DNA of 64,000 nucleotides, taken from Providencia rustigianii DSM 4541 (GTDB lineage Bacteria > Pseudomonadota > Gammaproteobacteria > Enterobacterales > Enterobacteriaceae). Within the stretch, counting starts at the first letter, position 1, and each line of letters opens with the position of its first letter. The stretch covers positions 447,667 through 511,666 of the forward strand of contig NZ_GG703818.1 of assembly GCF_000156395.1 (NCBI RefSeq). Reading direction: 5' to 3'. The translations under genes were made by a program, and so were the position numbers. The notes beneath the pieces were generated by a model that saw only the letters and a program-made list of their open reading frames with translations, ran no database searches and was not told the DNA's origin. This document shows, in pieces, positions 31,056 through 43,227 of the stretch.

Positions 31056-31784
31056 TTAACGCTTATTCAACGCTTCAACTTCTTTATCTAACTCTTTGAT
31101 TTTAGCTTCCATCAGGTGATGGCAATATTCAGATAATTCTCTGACCTGCTCTTTGGTATAACCGGATGTATCGATAGGCTCCAACATTTCGATAATCACA
31201 TGACCATTATTCCAACGATTGAGCTTTATTTTTCCTTGAGTGGTCGAAACACACACGGGAACAATCGGAACCCCAGCGGCAATCGCGGCATGAAATGCCC
31301 CCGTCTTAAATGGCAGCAACCCACGCCCACGGCTACGAGTACCTTCAGGGAACATCCATACCGAAATTTTGCGAGATTTGATTTGGTCTGCAACTTGAGA
31401 AATTGTGTTATGGGCTTTTGAACGGTTACCACGGTCAATTAAAATATTTCCCGTAATCCAATATAAGAACCCAAAGAAAGGGATCAGAACGAGGCTTTTT
31501 TTACCCACTGTCACGGTTCTTGGTTGAACACCATTCGACATCGTCACCATATCGTAGTTATTTTGGTGATTTCCAATATAGATACTTGGACCATAGTTCT
31601 TAGCTTTAGCTGGAACACGGTCAATCATTTTGATACCTAATACCGATGATAAACGACCAAATGCATGTCCGAACGTCATCACGTGTTTTGGGTTACGCGG
31701 GCTAAATAAGCAATAAATACTGCCGCCAACACACACCAAAATGGTAAATATAATAACAATGATAGCTCTAATTAGCGCTAGCAT
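31056..31784 (-). CDS. plsC: 1-acyl-sn-glycerol-3-phosphate acyltransferase
   Basis: PlsC adds the second acyl chain to make phosphatidic acid, the step after PlsY (also encoded in this window). I start at ATG 31782-31784 (MLALIRAIIVIIF), which has AAGGA seven bases before it and matches the E. coli N-terminus, giving 242 residues. The open frame extends 15 codons further upstream. An N-terminal membrane helix is followed by the acyltransferase HX4D motif NHQNNYD, the substrate motif FPEGTRSRGRG, and the late motif VPIVPV. It lies 56 bases after parC and may be co-transcribed with it. Confidence 0.95.
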   Translation of the reverse strand: MLALIRAIIVIIFTILVCVGGSIYCLFSPRNPKHVMTFGHAFGRLSSVLGIKMIDRVPAKAKNYGPSIYIGNHQNNYDMVTMSNGVQPRTVTVGKKSLVLIPFFGFLYWITGNILIDRGNRSKAHNTISQVADQIKSRKISVWMFPEGTRSRGRGLLPFKTGAFHAAIAAGVPIVPVCVSTTQGKIKLNRWNNGHVIIEMLEPIDTSGYTKEQVRELSEYCHHLMEAKIKELDKEVEALNKR

Positions 31785-31840
31785 AAGATTCCTTAACTTA
31801 TTCAAAGGGCTTGAAACAAGCCCATACATTCTTGTTATTT

Positions 31841-34096
31841 TTACTCTGCATTCACTGTATCAACATCGATACGTTCAATATTATGCAAACCACGAGGTAG
31901 GGTTGTCCCCTTACGACCACGCTCAGCACGATATTTTTGCAAGTCTTCAGATTTAAATTTCAGTTTACGCTTACCAAAATAGAGGGTAATCGCCGATTGA
32001 GGTGGTACCACCATCAGCCAAACTAGCAGGTCTTCACCACTGGCGGCTTGCGCACCGGTGATATTAATGATTTTATTCCCTTTCCCTTTCGATAACTGAG
32101 GGAGATTTGATACTGGGAATAACAACATTCTTCCCGCCTTAGTAATTGCTAATAACAAATCTTCTTTTTCGTTATTCAGCTCAATTGGCGATAGAACTTT
32201 GGCATTTTCAGGCAATGAAATTAGAGCCTTACCGGTTTTATTCTTGGTAACCAAATCATTAAAGGTACAAATGAAACCGTAACCTGCATCAGACGCCATC
32301 AAGTATTTTTGCTCTTCTGGCGCCATTAACACATGCTCAATCGTCGCACCTGGCGGTAACGTTAATTTACCCGTAAGTGGCTCGCCTTGGCTACGAGCAG
32401 AAGGCAATTCCAGAGGATCTACGGAATAGCTGCGTCCGGTTGAATCAAGGAAGACCGCAGCTTGATTAGATTTACCTCTGGCGGCTTCTTTAAAGCTATC
32501 CCCCGCTTTATAGCTCAGGTTACTTGGCTCAATATCATGCCCTTTCGCACTGCGCACCCATCCCATATCAGATAACACAACGGTGATCGGCTCTGACGGT
32601 AAAATTTCGTGTTCACTCAGTGCTTTTGCTTCTTCACGCTCTTGCAATGGTGAACGACGATCATCCCCATACGCTTTTGCATCAGCCTGAATTTCTTTTT
32701 TAATCAAGGTATTCAAGCGAGCTTCAGAGCCTAAAATAGCCTGTAATTCATCACGCTCTTTGGCTAATTCATCTTGCTCACCGCGAATTTTCATCTCTTC
32801 GAGTTTCGCTAAGTGACGTAATTTTAACTCTAAAATAGCTTCAGCTTGTGTCTCGCTAATATTAAAACGGGACATTAACACAGGCTTAGGTTCTTCTTCT
32901 GCGCGGATGATCTCAATCACTTCATCAATATTTAAATATGCGATTAATAAACCATCTAAAATATGCAGGCGTCTTAATACTTTTTCTAAACGATGATTTA
33001 AGCGATTACGCACCGTTTGACGACGGTATGTAATCCACTCATTCAGAATTTCAACCAGACCTTTGACTGATGGGCGGTTGTCTAATCCAATCATGTTTAA
33101 GTTAACACGATAGCTTCGCTCTAAGTCTGTGGTTGCAAACAAGTGGGTCATGACTTGTTCAAGATCTACACGGTTACTGCGAGGAACAATCACTAATCGC
33201 GTTGGATTCTCATGGTCAGATTCATCACGTAAATCTTCCACCATTGGGAGCTTCTTCGCACGCATTTGGTTAGCAATTTGCTCAAGCACTTTCGCACCAG
33301 AAACTTGGTGAGGAAGTGCAGTGATCACCGCATTGCCATCTTCTTTTTCCCATACAGCACGCATGCGAACTGAACCACGACCATTTTGATAAATCTTACG
33401 AATATCTTCCGGCGACGAAATAATTTCCGCCTCAGTCGGGTAATCAGGCCCCGGAATATATTGCATAATGTCGTCGAGATTTAGCTTTGGTTTCTCAAGT
33501 AATGCCACTAATGCACTTGCCACTTCACGGGCATTATGAGGCGGGATATCTGTTGCCATCCCGACTGCGATCCCCGTCGTCCCATTCAATAAAATATTGG
33601 GTAGACGAGCGGGTAACATTTTCGGTTCGTTTAAGGTACCGTCAAAGTTAGGAACCCAATCAACCGTGCCATGGGCTAATTCGCTAAGTAATACTTCAGC
33701 ATATTTAGATAAACGAGATTCTGTATAACGCATCGCGGCGAATGATTTAGGATCATCCGGTGCCCCCCAGTTCCCCTGCCCATCCACCAATGGATAGCGA
33801 TATGAGAATGGCTGCGCCATTAACACCATGGCTTCATAACAGGCACTATCTCCATGAGGATGATATTTACCTAATACATCACCGACGGTTCTAGCGGATT
33901 TTTTATACTTCGCTGCGTTGCTCAGTCCCAATTCAGACATGGCATACACAATGCGGCGCTGGACTGGCTTGAGCCCATCACCGATAAACGGCAACGCTCT
34001 ATCCATGATGACGTACATGGAGTAGTTCAGATAGGCGTTTTCAGTAAAGGTTTGAAGCGGAATACGCTCCACACCATCATGAGTAATTTCACTCAT
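31841..34096 (-). CDS. parC: DNA topoisomerase IV subunit A
   Basis: ParC is the breakage-reunion subunit of topoisomerase IV, which decatenates daughter chromosomes. The 751-residue length is near that of E. coli (752). The catalytic Tyr124 lies in [11 protein letters not shown]. The quinolone-resistance region reads GDSACYEAM with Ser84 and Glu88, the positions equivalent to E. coli Ser80 and Glu84, both wild type. C-terminal blades of the DNA-wrapping propeller are present. It lies 36 bases after parE, so parE-parC, separated in E. coli by several genes, are directly adjacent here. Confidence 0.97.
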   Translation of the reverse strand: MSEITHDGVERIPLQTFTENAYLNYSMYVIMDRALPFIGDGLKPVQRRIVYAMSELGLSNAAKYKKSARTVGDVLGKYHPHGDSACYEAMVLMAQPFSYRYPLVDGQGNWGAPDDPKSFAAMRYTESRLSKYAEVLLSELAHGTVDWVPNFDGTLNEPKMLPARLPNILLNGTTGIAVGMATDIPPHNAREVASALVALLEKPKLNLDDIMQYIPGPDYPTEAEIISSPEDIRKIYQNGRGSVRMRAVWEKEDGNAVITALPHQVSGAKVLEQIANQMRAKKLPMVEDLRDESDHENPTRLVIVPRSNRVDLEQVMTHLFATTDLERSYRVNLNMIGLDNRPSVKGLVEILNEWITYRRQTVRNRLNHRLEKVLRRLHILDGLLIAYLNIDEVIEIIRAEEEPKPVLMSRFNISETQAEAILELKLRHLAKLEEMKIRGEQDELAKERDELQAILGSEARLNTLIKKEIQADAKAYGDDRRSPLQEREEAKALSEHEILPSEPITVVLSDMGWVRSAKGHDIEPSNLSYKAGDSFKEAARGKSNQAAVFLDSTGRSYSVDPLELPSARSQGEPLTGKLTLPPGATIEHVLMAPEEQKYLMASDAGYGFICTFNDLVTKNKTGKALISLPENAKVLSPIELNNEKEDLLLAITKAGRMLLFPVSNLPQLSKGKGNKIINITGAQAASGEDLLVWLMVVPPQSAITLYFGKRKLKFKSEDLQKYRAERGRKGTTLPRGLHNIERIDVDTVNAE

Positions 34097-34132
34097 TCAA
34101 TACGTTCCTTACTCTAATTTATCTGCTTGAGA

Positions 34133-36097
<1,965 letters not shown>

Positions 36098-36163
36098 TCA
36101 ATCAGAGAGTTACTGTTGATAATAACAGTGTCTTCGTGTTTTCGCACTATTTCTATAAATTCT

Positions 36164-36754
36164 CTACTTCTGAGCGTCTTCTATCAGCCCCAGAAAGCGA
36201 ATTATTTGAGGGAAATAACTGTCAAACCCAATAAAGGAATGATTTCCGTTTGGTTCCACCGTTTGTTTACACTCTGAAAGATAGGCAACGGCTTGGCGAT
36301 AATCAAGTACCTCATCCCCCATTTGCTGTAATAACCAAAGTAGATTGGGTGACGTTATCTTTTCTAGATGAAGCGCCTTTAACTCATGTATATGTTGAGG
36401 CTCTAATACATAAGTTTCATGGGTATAGGGATTGGTATTTTCACCCAAATAATCGCTCAATAAATCAAAAGGGCGCACCGCTGGATTCACAAGTACCGCA
36501 GGAATTTGATAACGTTCAGAAAAGTAAATTGAAAAGTAACCACCTAATGAAGAACCCACCAAACCGATATTTTGATGCTGATGGTCAGCAATAATTTTGT
36601 CGAGCATCTCTGCGGCTTGCTGGGGATAATTAGGTAATTGAGGCACGATCATTTTGATGTGTGGATAGTTGATCGACAGCCATGTTTTCAGGCTGCTCGC
36701 CTTCTCGGATAATGGCGAGCTATTAAATCCGTGGATATATAATAAGGTCGCCAT
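36164..36754 (-). CDS. yqiA: Alpha/beta-hydrolase esterase YqiA
   Basis: This 196-residue alpha/beta hydrolase shows LYIHGFNSSPLS at the N-terminus (oxyanion region) and the nucleophile elbow GSSLGGYFS. The late acid and His are in QQMGDEVLDYRQ and NGNHSFIGFD, so the triad Ser-Asp-His looks intact. E. coli YqiA is an acyl-CoA/palmitoyl ester hydrolase in vitro; its physiological substrate is unclear. The ATG shares one base with the cpdA stop (TGATG), so translation is coupled. It precedes parE in the usual order. Confidence 0.92.
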   Translation of the reverse strand: MATLLYIHGFNSSPLSEKASSLKTWLSINYPHIKMIVPQLPNYPQQAAEMLDKIIADHQHQNIGLVGSSLGGYFSIYFSERYQIPAVLVNPAVRPFDLLSDYLGENTNPYTHETYVLEPQHIHELKALHLEKITSPNLLWLLQQMGDEVLDYRQAVAYLSECKQTVEPNGNHSFIGFDSYFPQIIRFLGLIEDAQK

Positions 36755-37593
36755 CAGTAACCATCAGACTCAAGGTCAGGGCTAAATTCCCGCGTATTTA
36801 AACGGTGGACATGGGTCGTGATTTCTCGATGACCATTTTCATCGATACACAGCTCCAAATAACGCCAACCTGGAGCCATACAATCCAAAGCAAAATTCGT
36901 GCAGTGAGGTTTAAACTGAACACAAGTTGATGGTGTCGCCAGTAACCGAATACCGTGCCAATCCTCATCCATTTCTTGATGAATGTGCCCACATAGCATG
37001 GCTTTTACATTGGGATAATTCTTGAGATAGTCAGCTAAAATATGTGAGTTTCTCAGGCTATGTTGATCCAGCCAAGTACAACCTGAAGGCAACGGATGAT
37101 GATGCAACATGATTAGCGTTGTTCGCGTTGGCTCCGCATCCAAACACGCTTTCATCCATTCCAATTGTTGTTCAGATAATTCACCATGTGCCACATCTTG
37201 CAGTTGGCTATCAAGCATCAAAATTTGCCATTCATCACCGATAAATACCTGCTTTGCACTGGAAATACCGGCTATTTTTAAGGTACCGACCATCGCCGGT
37301 GGATAATCATGGTTCCCCGGTAGCCAAACACAAGGCGCAGGAATATGTTCAATTCCTGTAGCAAAATGCTGGTAAGCTTTTGGTGATTGATCTTGAACCA
37401 GATCCCCTGTCGCCACGATTAAGTCGATAGGTAAATTCTGTTCTGCAATAGCATCAAGTACCGCATGATAGCTTCGGTAAGTATTGATCCCTAAAAGGGT
37501 ATTTTCCGTATCAGCAAAAAGATGCGTATCAGTAACTTGTAAAATTCTAACAACATTAGGGTTATTAGCAGTCACTTTAAGCTGGCTGTCCAA
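36754..37593 (-). CDS. cpdA: 3',5'-cyclic-AMP phosphodiesterase CpdA
   Basis: CpdA degrades cAMP and so modulates CRP-dependent transcription. The 279-residue metallophosphoesterase has metal ligands in QVTDTHLF, ATGDLVQD, LPGNHDYPP, MLHHHPLPSG and LCGHIHQEMD. The start is a TTG at 37591-37593, with AAGGAA upstream. It gives an N-terminus of the same length as E. coli CpdA before RILQVTDTH, so the rare start codon is likely genuine. The stop overlaps yqiA. In E. coli yqiB lies directly upstream; here the 133-base gap to nudF holds nothing. Confidence 0.95.
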   Translation of the reverse strand: MDSQLKVTANNPNVVRILQVTDTHLFADTENTLLGINTYRSYHAVLDAIAEQNLPIDLIVATGDLVQDQSPKAYQHFATGIEHIPAPCVWLPGNHDYPPAMVGTLKIAGISSAKQVFIGDEWQILMLDSQLQDVAHGELSEQQLEWMKACLDAEPTRTTLIMLHHHPLPSGCTWLDQHSLRNSHILADYLKNYPNVKAMLCGHIHQEMDEDWHGIRLLATPSTCVQFKPHCTNFALDCMAPGWRYLELCIDENGHREITTHVHRLNTREFSPDLESDGY

Positions 37594-37726
37594 AAGTATT
37601 CCTTTTCCTCAAAAATAGACTTAAACCAATTTATCCAAGTAGTGGAGTCAATAACGGTATGATTCTAACCTGACTACTTACTCAATATCTGCTAATTAGC
37701 ACACACTTCATTAGATTAATGGTTAA

Positions 37727-38365
37727 TTAAATCTGTTTCACCCATTTTTCATGCAATTTTTGATAATTTAGTTGCAGCCATTGAATGGCGATTACCGTCG
37801 CCGCATTATCAACTTTACCACTTTCAACCCATTGATATGCTTGGTCACGGCTCACCACATGCACCCGAATATCTTCATTTTCGGTCGCTAACCCATGGAT
37901 ACCTTTCGCTTGAGCACTATCGACTTCACCGACAAAAACATGAATGCGTTCCGAGGTCCCTCCTGGACTAGAAAGATAGCTAATCACTTTTTCAGTTCGC
38001 CCAAGCGTTAATCCAGCCTCTTCGACGGATTCACGTCGGACCACTTCTTCAGGAGATTCATTTTGTTCAATCATTCCAGCCACAATTTCTAACAACCACG
38101 GCGTTTCGCTAGACTCAATGGCAGGAAAGCGAATTTGCTCAATCAGTACCACCTTATCCTCTTGAGGATCATAGGGTAATACTGCTCCTGCATGTCCCCT
38201 TTCAAAGACTTCTCGGACAATTTCTTTACTCCAGCCACCCGCAAATAATCGGTGCTTAAATCGATATTCAATAATTTGAAAAAAACCGTTAAATAATTTA
38301 CGCTTAGATATAATTTCAATATCATTTTTACTGAATTTAACTGGCGGTTCGATGTTGTTGGTCAT
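37727..38365 (-). CDS. nudF: ADP-ribose pyrophosphatase NudF
   Basis: NudF hydrolyses ADP-ribose to AMP and ribose 5-phosphate. The 212-residue protein has the Nudix box at about residues 97-119 (G-x5-E-x7-RE-x-x-EE-x-G, reading GMIEQNESPEEVVRRESVEE). It also has the ADPRase-type downstream SSPGGTSERIHVFVGEVD. The ATG has GGAGATAG upstream. It diverges from tolC, as in E. coli, and the promoters of both genes share the 290-base gap. The last residues (after YQKLHEKW) vary, and no anomaly is seen. Confidence 0.95.
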   Translation of the reverse strand: MTNNIEPPVKFSKNDIEIISKRKLFNGFFQIIEYRFKHRLFAGGWSKEIVREVFERGHAGAVLPYDPQEDKVVLIEQIRFPAIESSETPWLLEIVAGMIEQNESPEEVVRRESVEEAGLTLGRTEKVISYLSSPGGTSERIHVFVGEVDSAQAKGIHGLATENEDIRVHVVSRDQAYQWVESGKVDNAATVIAIQWLQLNYQKLHEKWVKQI

Positions 38366-38474
38366 GACTATCTCCTAATCTATGGGTTTTTATACTAATA
38401 AAAAACGGGTAATTAAAACTGTTTTTAAGGTTTTTTAGCCTTAGATGAGGTAATGTTTAGGTTAATTGAGACTA

Positions 38475-38521
38475 AATGGCACAAAAGGCTACCGTTATCG
38501 GTGGCTATCCTCTGCTACAAT
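38475..38521 (+). promoter_or_regulatory. tolC promoter with MarA/SoxS/Rob-type marbox
   Basis: AATGGCACAAAAGGCTACCG (38475-38494) fits the first half of the marbox consensus (AYnGCAC). It is followed, after 21 bases, by a TACAAT -10 at 38516-38521. As I recall the E. coli tolC promoter, the distance from its marbox to its -10 is the same, and flanking bases such as CTCTGCTA are also shared. This suggests conserved control of multidrug efflux by MarA, SoxS and Rob. The second half of the marbox is degenerate. Confidence 0.6.
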
Positions 38522-38655
38522 ATGCGCCATTATTCAAATTTATGAGCAACAATAGGGTCTGTTTTGAGAGCGGTATTGACTCTTCATAGTGCAGGCACAT
38601 GATACATTGTAGATAACAGGCTCAACATAATTTGCTGTTTAATCAAGGAATCCAA

Positions 38656-40041
38656 ATGAAGAAACTGCTTCCCCTTTTTATTGCTATGAGTTTTGTGGGT
38701 CTCAGTGCTAACAGTTACGCAGAAGATTTACTTCAGGTTTATCAAAAATCGAAAGACAGTAACCCTGAACTCAGAAAATCGTTCGCAGAACGTAATCAAG
38801 CTTTTGAGAAAATCAATGAAGCGCGTAGCCCACTGTTACCTCAATTAGGTTTAGGGGCTGGTGCAACTTATGGCAGTGGTTACCGTGATGCAAGGGACAC
38901 AGAAAGTACAGGTCTTAATGCTTCTCTGAAATTAACCCAAACTGTGTTTGATATGTCCAAATGGCGTCTACTGGATCTGCAAGAAAAAACAGCAGGAATT
39001 TCAGACGTTACCTATCAAACAAGCCAACAACAACTGATTTTAGATACCTCAACCGCCTACTTCAACGTATTAAAAGCTATTGATGCGTTATCTTATATTC
39101 AAGCGAATAAAGAAGCGGTTTATCGCCAATTAGACCAAACTACTCAGCGTTTTAATGTTGGCTTAGTAGCGATCACTGACGTACAAAACGCCCGTGCCAA
39201 CTACGATAGCGTTATTGCACAAGAAGTTGCAGGCCGAAATGCGTTAGAAAATGCGGTTGAAAAACTGCGTCAAGTAAGTGGCGTCTATTACGGTCAATTA
39301 GCATCGTTAAATATCGACCGCTTCAAAACAGCCAATCCAGATGATGTTGATACCATCCTGAAAGAAGCTGAACAACGTAACCTCAGCCTGTTAAGTGCGC
39401 GTTTAGCCCAAGATGTTTCTCGTGAAAACATTCGTTTAGCAGAAACTGGCCATATGCCAACAGTAGGTTTAGATGCCTCCACGAGTGTAGCAAACACCTA
39501 TAATCATGGTAGCGGCTACGACAGAACGACGGGTGGCGCATCCAACAGCTACAATGGTCAAAATAGTATTGGTTTAACGCTAAGTGTGCCACTTTATACT
39601 GGCGGAGCAACTAGCTCTCAAGTTGAACAAGCACAATATGGTTTCCAAAGTGCCAGTGAGCAACTCGAAAGCGTTTACCGTAATGTGATTCAATTAGTGC
39701 GTTCTTCTTATAACAACGTGACGTCTTCAATCAGCAGCATCAACGCTTACAAACAAGTGGTTGTTTCTGCACAGAGCTCATTAGATGCGATGGAAGCCGG
39801 TTACCAAGTTGGGACACGTACAATTGTTGATGTGTTAACGGCAACGACAGCGCTATACCAAGCCAAACAAAACCTGTCGAATGCACGTTATGACTATATG
39901 ATTAACCAGTTGAACATCGAATTTGCTCGCGGCACATTAAACGAAGACGATATTGCACGTTTAAATGCTAGCTTAGGCAAAGAAATCTCAACTGCACCTG
40001 ATAGCATCATTCGTAATTCTACCGCACCAACAATTAAATAA
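38656..40041 (+). CDS. tolC: Outer-membrane efflux channel TolC
   Basis: TolC is the trimeric outer-membrane exit duct for AcrAB-type pumps and type I secretion. I start at ATG 38656 (MKKLLPLFIAMSF) with AAGGA before it, giving 461 residues; an in-frame TTG upstream adds eight unlikely residues. The signal peptide ends NSYA|EDLL. The two OEP repeats are visible: ANYDSVIAQEVAG in the first and GYQVGTRTIVDVLTA in the second, plus the NPELRKS helix typical of TolC. A marbox-type promoter lies upstream and a strong terminator follows at 40061. Confidence 0.97.
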   Translation: MKKLLPLFIAMSFVGLSANSYAEDLLQVYQKSKDSNPELRKSFAERNQAFEKINEARSPLLPQLGLGAGATYGSGYRDARDTESTGLNASLKLTQTVFDMSKWRLLDLQEKTAGISDVTYQTSQQQLILDTSTAYFNVLKAIDALSYIQANKEAVYRQLDQTTQRFNVGLVAITDVQNARANYDSVIAQEVAGRNALENAVEKLRQVSGVYYGQLASLNIDRFKTANPDDVDTILKEAEQRNLSLLSARLAQDVSRENIRLAETGHMPTVGLDASTSVANTYNHGSGYDRTTGGASNSYNGQNSIGLTLSVPLYTGGATSSQVEQAQYGFQSASEQLESVYRNVIQLVRSSYNNVTSSISSINAYKQVVVSAQSSLDAMEAGYQVGTRTIVDVLTATTALYQAKQNLSNARYDYMINQLNIEFARGTLNEDDIARLNASLGKEISTAPDSIIRNSTAPTIK

Positions 40042-40060
40042 TCATTTGATTGTTAGGTAA

Positions 40061-40093
40061 AAATAGCTCGCAAATATCGCGAGCTATTTTTTT
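40061..40093 (+). terminator. Intrinsic terminator of tolC
   Basis: AAATAGCTCGC and GCGAGCTATTT form an 11-bp stem with a 7-base loop, running into TTTTTTTA. It lies 19 bases after the tolC stop. It separates tolC from ygiBC. Confidence 0.92.
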
Positions 40094-40280
40094 ATCTGCT
40101 ATTCCTTCATACCGAATTTAGTGGCTTTTGAGCAATAAGTCTCAGAAATCTAATCAATATCCTAAAATTACTAATTTCATTCAATTTGTTCAGCATTTGT
40201 ACTTTAACTTTATGCGCATATCCCCTATTCTAAGGGCAACAAAAAAACATCTTACTTATTATTAATTCAAGGTAATTACC

Positions 40281-40991
40281 ATGACCATGAAGCGTACCAA
40301 AGATATAAATCAAAGCGCCTTCCGTAAATCTTGGCGTTCATACCGTTTGGCACCTGTGGCAGTGGCAGTTAGTGCAGTATTTATGCTGTCTGCTTGCGAA
40401 GAAAGCGATGAAACCGTTTCTCTGTACACCAATGCGCAAGATTGTAGCCAAGCTAATCCATCCCAAGCTGAGCAGTGTACTATTGCCTATAATAACGCAC
40501 TGAATGAAGCCGCTAAAACAGCACCAAAGTATGCAACCCAAGAAGACTGTATTGCTGAATTTGGTGAGTCAATGTGTACTCAAGCTCCAGCTCAAGCAGG
40601 AATTGCAGGAACCAGCAGCACTCCAGCGGCAGGTGAACAAACGGCACAAGCACAAAGTGGCGGCGGCAGCATGTGGATGCCATTAATGATGGGCTATATG
40701 ATGGGGAGAATGATGGGCGGTAGCGCAGCCTCTCAACCGCTGTTCAGCTCAAAAAATCCGGCTAGCCCAGCGAATGGTAAATTTGTCGATGCAACGGGCA
40801 AAAACTATGGCCCAGCAGTAGCTGGCGGTCGTTCTATGAGCGTACCAAAAACAGCCATGGCACCTAAACCAGCAACAACATCAACCGTCACCCGTGGTGG
40901 GTTCGGTGATACCGTTAATAAACAAGCTATGGCGCAAAAATCTTCTTCGTCAGCTAAATCAAGTTCATCTTCCCGCTCTATGGGTGGTTGA
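40281..40991 (+). CDS. ygiB: DUF1190 family lipoprotein YgiB
   Basis: This 236-residue protein has a basic N-terminus, a hydrophobic segment and a lipobox-like LSAC at about residues 36-39, so it is probably a lipoprotein. The conserved core is [10 protein letters not shown]...DC, followed by a Met/Gly-rich stretch ([17 protein letters not shown]), [14 protein letters not shown], and a Ser-rich tail ending RSMGG. The function is unknown. It is paired with ygiC, six bases downstream, as in many enterobacteria. The start has AAGG 8-12 bases upstream; the second Met (40287) is an equally good candidate. Confidence 0.9.
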   Translation: MTMKRTKDINQSAFRKSWRSYRLAPVAVAVSAVFMLSACEESDETVSLYTNAQDCSQANPSQAEQCTIAYNNALNEAAKTAPKYATQEDCIAEFGESMCTQAPAQAGIAGTSSTPAAGEQTAQAQSGGGSMWMPLMMGYMMGRMMGGSAASQPLFSSKNPASPANGKFVDATGKNYGPAVAGGRSMSVPKTAMAPKPATTSTVTRGGFGDTVNKQAMAQKSSSSAKSSSSSRSMGG

Positions 40992-40997
40992 TAAGTA

Positions 40998-42158
40998 ATG
41001 AAACGTGTTCCTATTGTAGAGCGCCCTAACTGGCGTGAAAAAGCGGCGGAATTTGGTTTTGAATTTCACACCATGTATGGCGAGCCATACTGGTCTGAAG
41101 ATGCCTACTACCAATTTACGCTGGCTCAAATTGAAGAAATCGAAGAAGCTACGGCTGAAATTCATCAAATGTGCCTGAAAGTCGTCGACAAAGTGGTACA
41201 AAGTGATGAGCTTCTCGCTCGTTTCCAAATTCCTAAACATTGTTGGGAATTTGTTCGTAGCTCATGGAAAAGTGAACAGCCGTCATTATATTCCAGACTT
41301 GATTTGGCATACGATGGGGTTAATCCACCAAAGTTACTGGAAAATAACGCAGATACCCCTACATCGTTGTATGAGTCTGCCTTCTTCCAATGGATTTGGT
41401 TGGAAGATCAAATTGCTGCGGGTAACTTGCCAGAAAATGCCGATCAATTTAATAGCATTCAAGAGCAACTGATCGAACGTTTTGGTCAATTAAAAGATCA
41501 ATATGGTTTCCGTCTGCTGCACATGACTTGCTGTCGTGATACTGAAGAAGATCGCGGTACAGTCCAATATCTACAAGATTGTGCGAATGAAGCCGGAGTT
41601 GCGACTGAATTCCTGTATATCGATGATATCGGTCTCGGTGAAAAAGGCGAATTTACTGATACGCAAGATCAGGTGATTAGTAATCTGTTCAAGCTATATC
41701 CGTGGGAGTTTATGCTGAGAGAAATTTTCTCCACTAAACTGCAAGATGCCGGTGTACGTTGGTTAGAGCCAGCTTGGAAGAGTATTATTTCCAATAAAGC
41801 GTTACTACCAATGTTATGGGAAATGTTCCCTGACCATCCAAACTTATTGCCAGCATATTTTGCTGATGGTAATAAACCAGAACTTGATAGCTACGTGATC
41901 AAGCCACTGTTTTCTCGTGAGGGTGCAAACATCCGCGTGATTAAAAATGGCAAAGAGATTGCTTCTGCTGATGGTCCTTATGGTGAAGAAGGTATGATCA
42001 TCCAGCAATTCCATCCACTTCCACAATTTGAAGGTAGCTATACCTTAGTGGGTAGCTGGTTAGTGAATGATCAACCTGCTGGGATCTGTATTCGTGAAGA
42101 TAAAGAATTAATTACTCAAGATTTATCACGTTTCTATCCGCATACGATCATCGACTAA
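40998..42158 (+). CDS. ygiC: Glutathionylspermidine synthase-like ATP-grasp protein YgiC
   Basis: This 386-residue protein matches the C-terminal ATP-grasp synthetase domain of glutathionylspermidine synthase. It has [20 protein letters not shown] near residue 100 and ATP-site residues in [15 protein letters not shown] and [12 protein letters not shown]. No amidase domain is present, as usual for YgiC, and E. coli YgiC does not appear to make glutathionylspermidine, so its real substrate is unknown. It starts six bases after ygiB, so the two are probably co-translated and may act together at the envelope. A terminator follows at 42180. Confidence 0.92.
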   Translation: MKRVPIVERPNWREKAAEFGFEFHTMYGEPYWSEDAYYQFTLAQIEEIEEATAEIHQMCLKVVDKVVQSDELLARFQIPKHCWEFVRSSWKSEQPSLYSRLDLAYDGVNPPKLLENNADTPTSLYESAFFQWIWLEDQIAAGNLPENADQFNSIQEQLIERFGQLKDQYGFRLLHMTCCRDTEEDRGTVQYLQDCANEAGVATEFLYIDDIGLGEKGEFTDTQDQVISNLFKLYPWEFMLREIFSTKLQDAGVRWLEPAWKSIISNKALLPMLWEMFPDHPNLLPAYFADGNKPELDSYVIKPLFSREGANIRVIKNGKEIASADGPYGEEGMIIQQFHPLPQFEGSYTLVGSWLVNDQPAGICIREDKELITQDLSRFYPHTIID

Positions 42159-42179
42159 AAAATATTAGCAAACGTATCC

Positions 42180-42212
42180 AGCCCAAAGCATTTTATGCTT
42201 TGGGCTTTTTTA
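42180..42212 (+). terminator. Intrinsic terminator of ygiBC
   Basis: AGCCCAAAGCA and TGCTTTGGGCT form a perfect 11-bp stem with a 5-base loop, followed by TTTTTTAT, 21 bases after the ygiC stop. Confidence 0.93.
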
Positions 42213-42230
42213 TTCATTAAAAAGAAAAAG

Positions 42231-43034
42231 TTAACCCACTATCACCGACATCATACTCAATGATGCAGAAACAATTCCCTCAATTGGAACCGAAATATCT
42301 TCTTCACCATCCCAAGTTCCAAGAATGGGTAAAATGGGTAAAAAATGTTCCGCTGATGGATTCGATTGTTTACCATCTTCACGCTCTAATGCCTTGGTTA
42401 ACGGGTGAGGTGATTCGTGGCTATGCAAATTATCAGATACAAACTGTTCAAATGAAGTTGCCCAAGGATAAGGCTCAGCTTGTGCATTTTGCCAATTCAT
42501 CGCCCGCAAATTATGCACCACATTACCGCTACCCATAATCAGAACCCCCTCATCACGCAGTGACGATAACTTTTTACCGAGCTCGTGATGCCAAGATGCT
42601 GGTTTTGTGCCGTCAATACTAAGTTGGATCACTGGAATATCTGCTTGTGGATACATACGAACTAAAATTTCCCATGTTCCGTGATCAAGCCCCCACTCCT
42701 CTTTATCCTGATAAATAGGCTCTGGAGCCAACAGCTTGGTAACTCGATGAGCTAATTCAGGAGACCCCGGCGCTGGATATTGGATTTGATACAGTTCATC
42801 AGGAAAGCCACCAAAATCATGAATTGTTTTCGGCTTAAGCATGGCTGTAATCGCAGTACCACGGGTATACCAGTGTGCAGAGATCACCAAAATGGCTTTT
42901 GGACGAGGCAATGTCTGACCTAAAATTTCCCACGCTTGGGTATATGGGTTGTCATTAATGGCATTCATCGGACTACCATGACCAATAAAAATGGCAGGCA
43001 TCCGGCTGGCTGTATTTTGGCTATTTGTCGACAT
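42231..43034 (-). CDS. ygiD: 4,5-DOPA-extradiol-dioxygenase family protein YgiD
   Basis: This 267-residue LigB-superfamily protein has metal ligands in FIGHGSPMNAI, VISAHWYTRG and GSGNVVHNLRAMNW, plus GLDHGTWEI. These are the His and Asp residues expected for extradiol ring cleavage; the E. coli homologue binds zinc and cleaves L-DOPA in vitro. The physiological role is unclear. It is convergent with ygiC and lies before ribB, as in E. coli except that zupT is absent between them. Confidence 0.92.
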   Translation of the reverse strand: MSTNSQNTASRMPAIFIGHGSPMNAINDNPYTQAWEILGQTLPRPKAILVISAHWYTRGTAITAMLKPKTIHDFGGFPDELYQIQYPAPGSPELAHRVTKLLAPEPIYQDKEEWGLDHGTWEILVRMYPQADIPVIQLSIDGTKPASWHHELGKKLSSLRDEGVLIMGSGNVVHNLRAMNWQNAQAEPYPWATSFEQFVSDNLHSHESPHPLTKALEREDGKQSNPSAEHFLPILPILGTWDGEEDISVPIEGIVSASLSMMSVIVG

Positions 43035-43154
43035 GATGATCTAAGCTCCACTAAAAAGTTACTGTCACCAGCATACCCTTTTTTAAATAAAACACAGTGG
43101 GGGAATTATGAGAATGATCATCAAAAAATTTGACTATGGGATAATTTGAGGGTG

Positions 43155-43192
43155 ATAAAATAAAGGCCACAAAGGTGTGCAACTTTGTGGCC
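43155..43192 (-). terminator. Intrinsic terminator of ribB
   Basis: On the minus strand GGCCACAAAG-N8-CTTTGTGGCC is followed by TTTATTTTATC. It begins 35 bases after the ribB stop. The stem is a perfect 10 bp. Confidence 0.93.
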
Positions 43193-43227
43193 GACTCAAT
43201 ATGCAAACAAACTAATTGATTAACGAA

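Noticed and set aside
33830-33860. Quinolone-resistance change in ParC
   Set aside because: The region reads GDSACYEA with Ser84 and Glu88, the wild-type residues.
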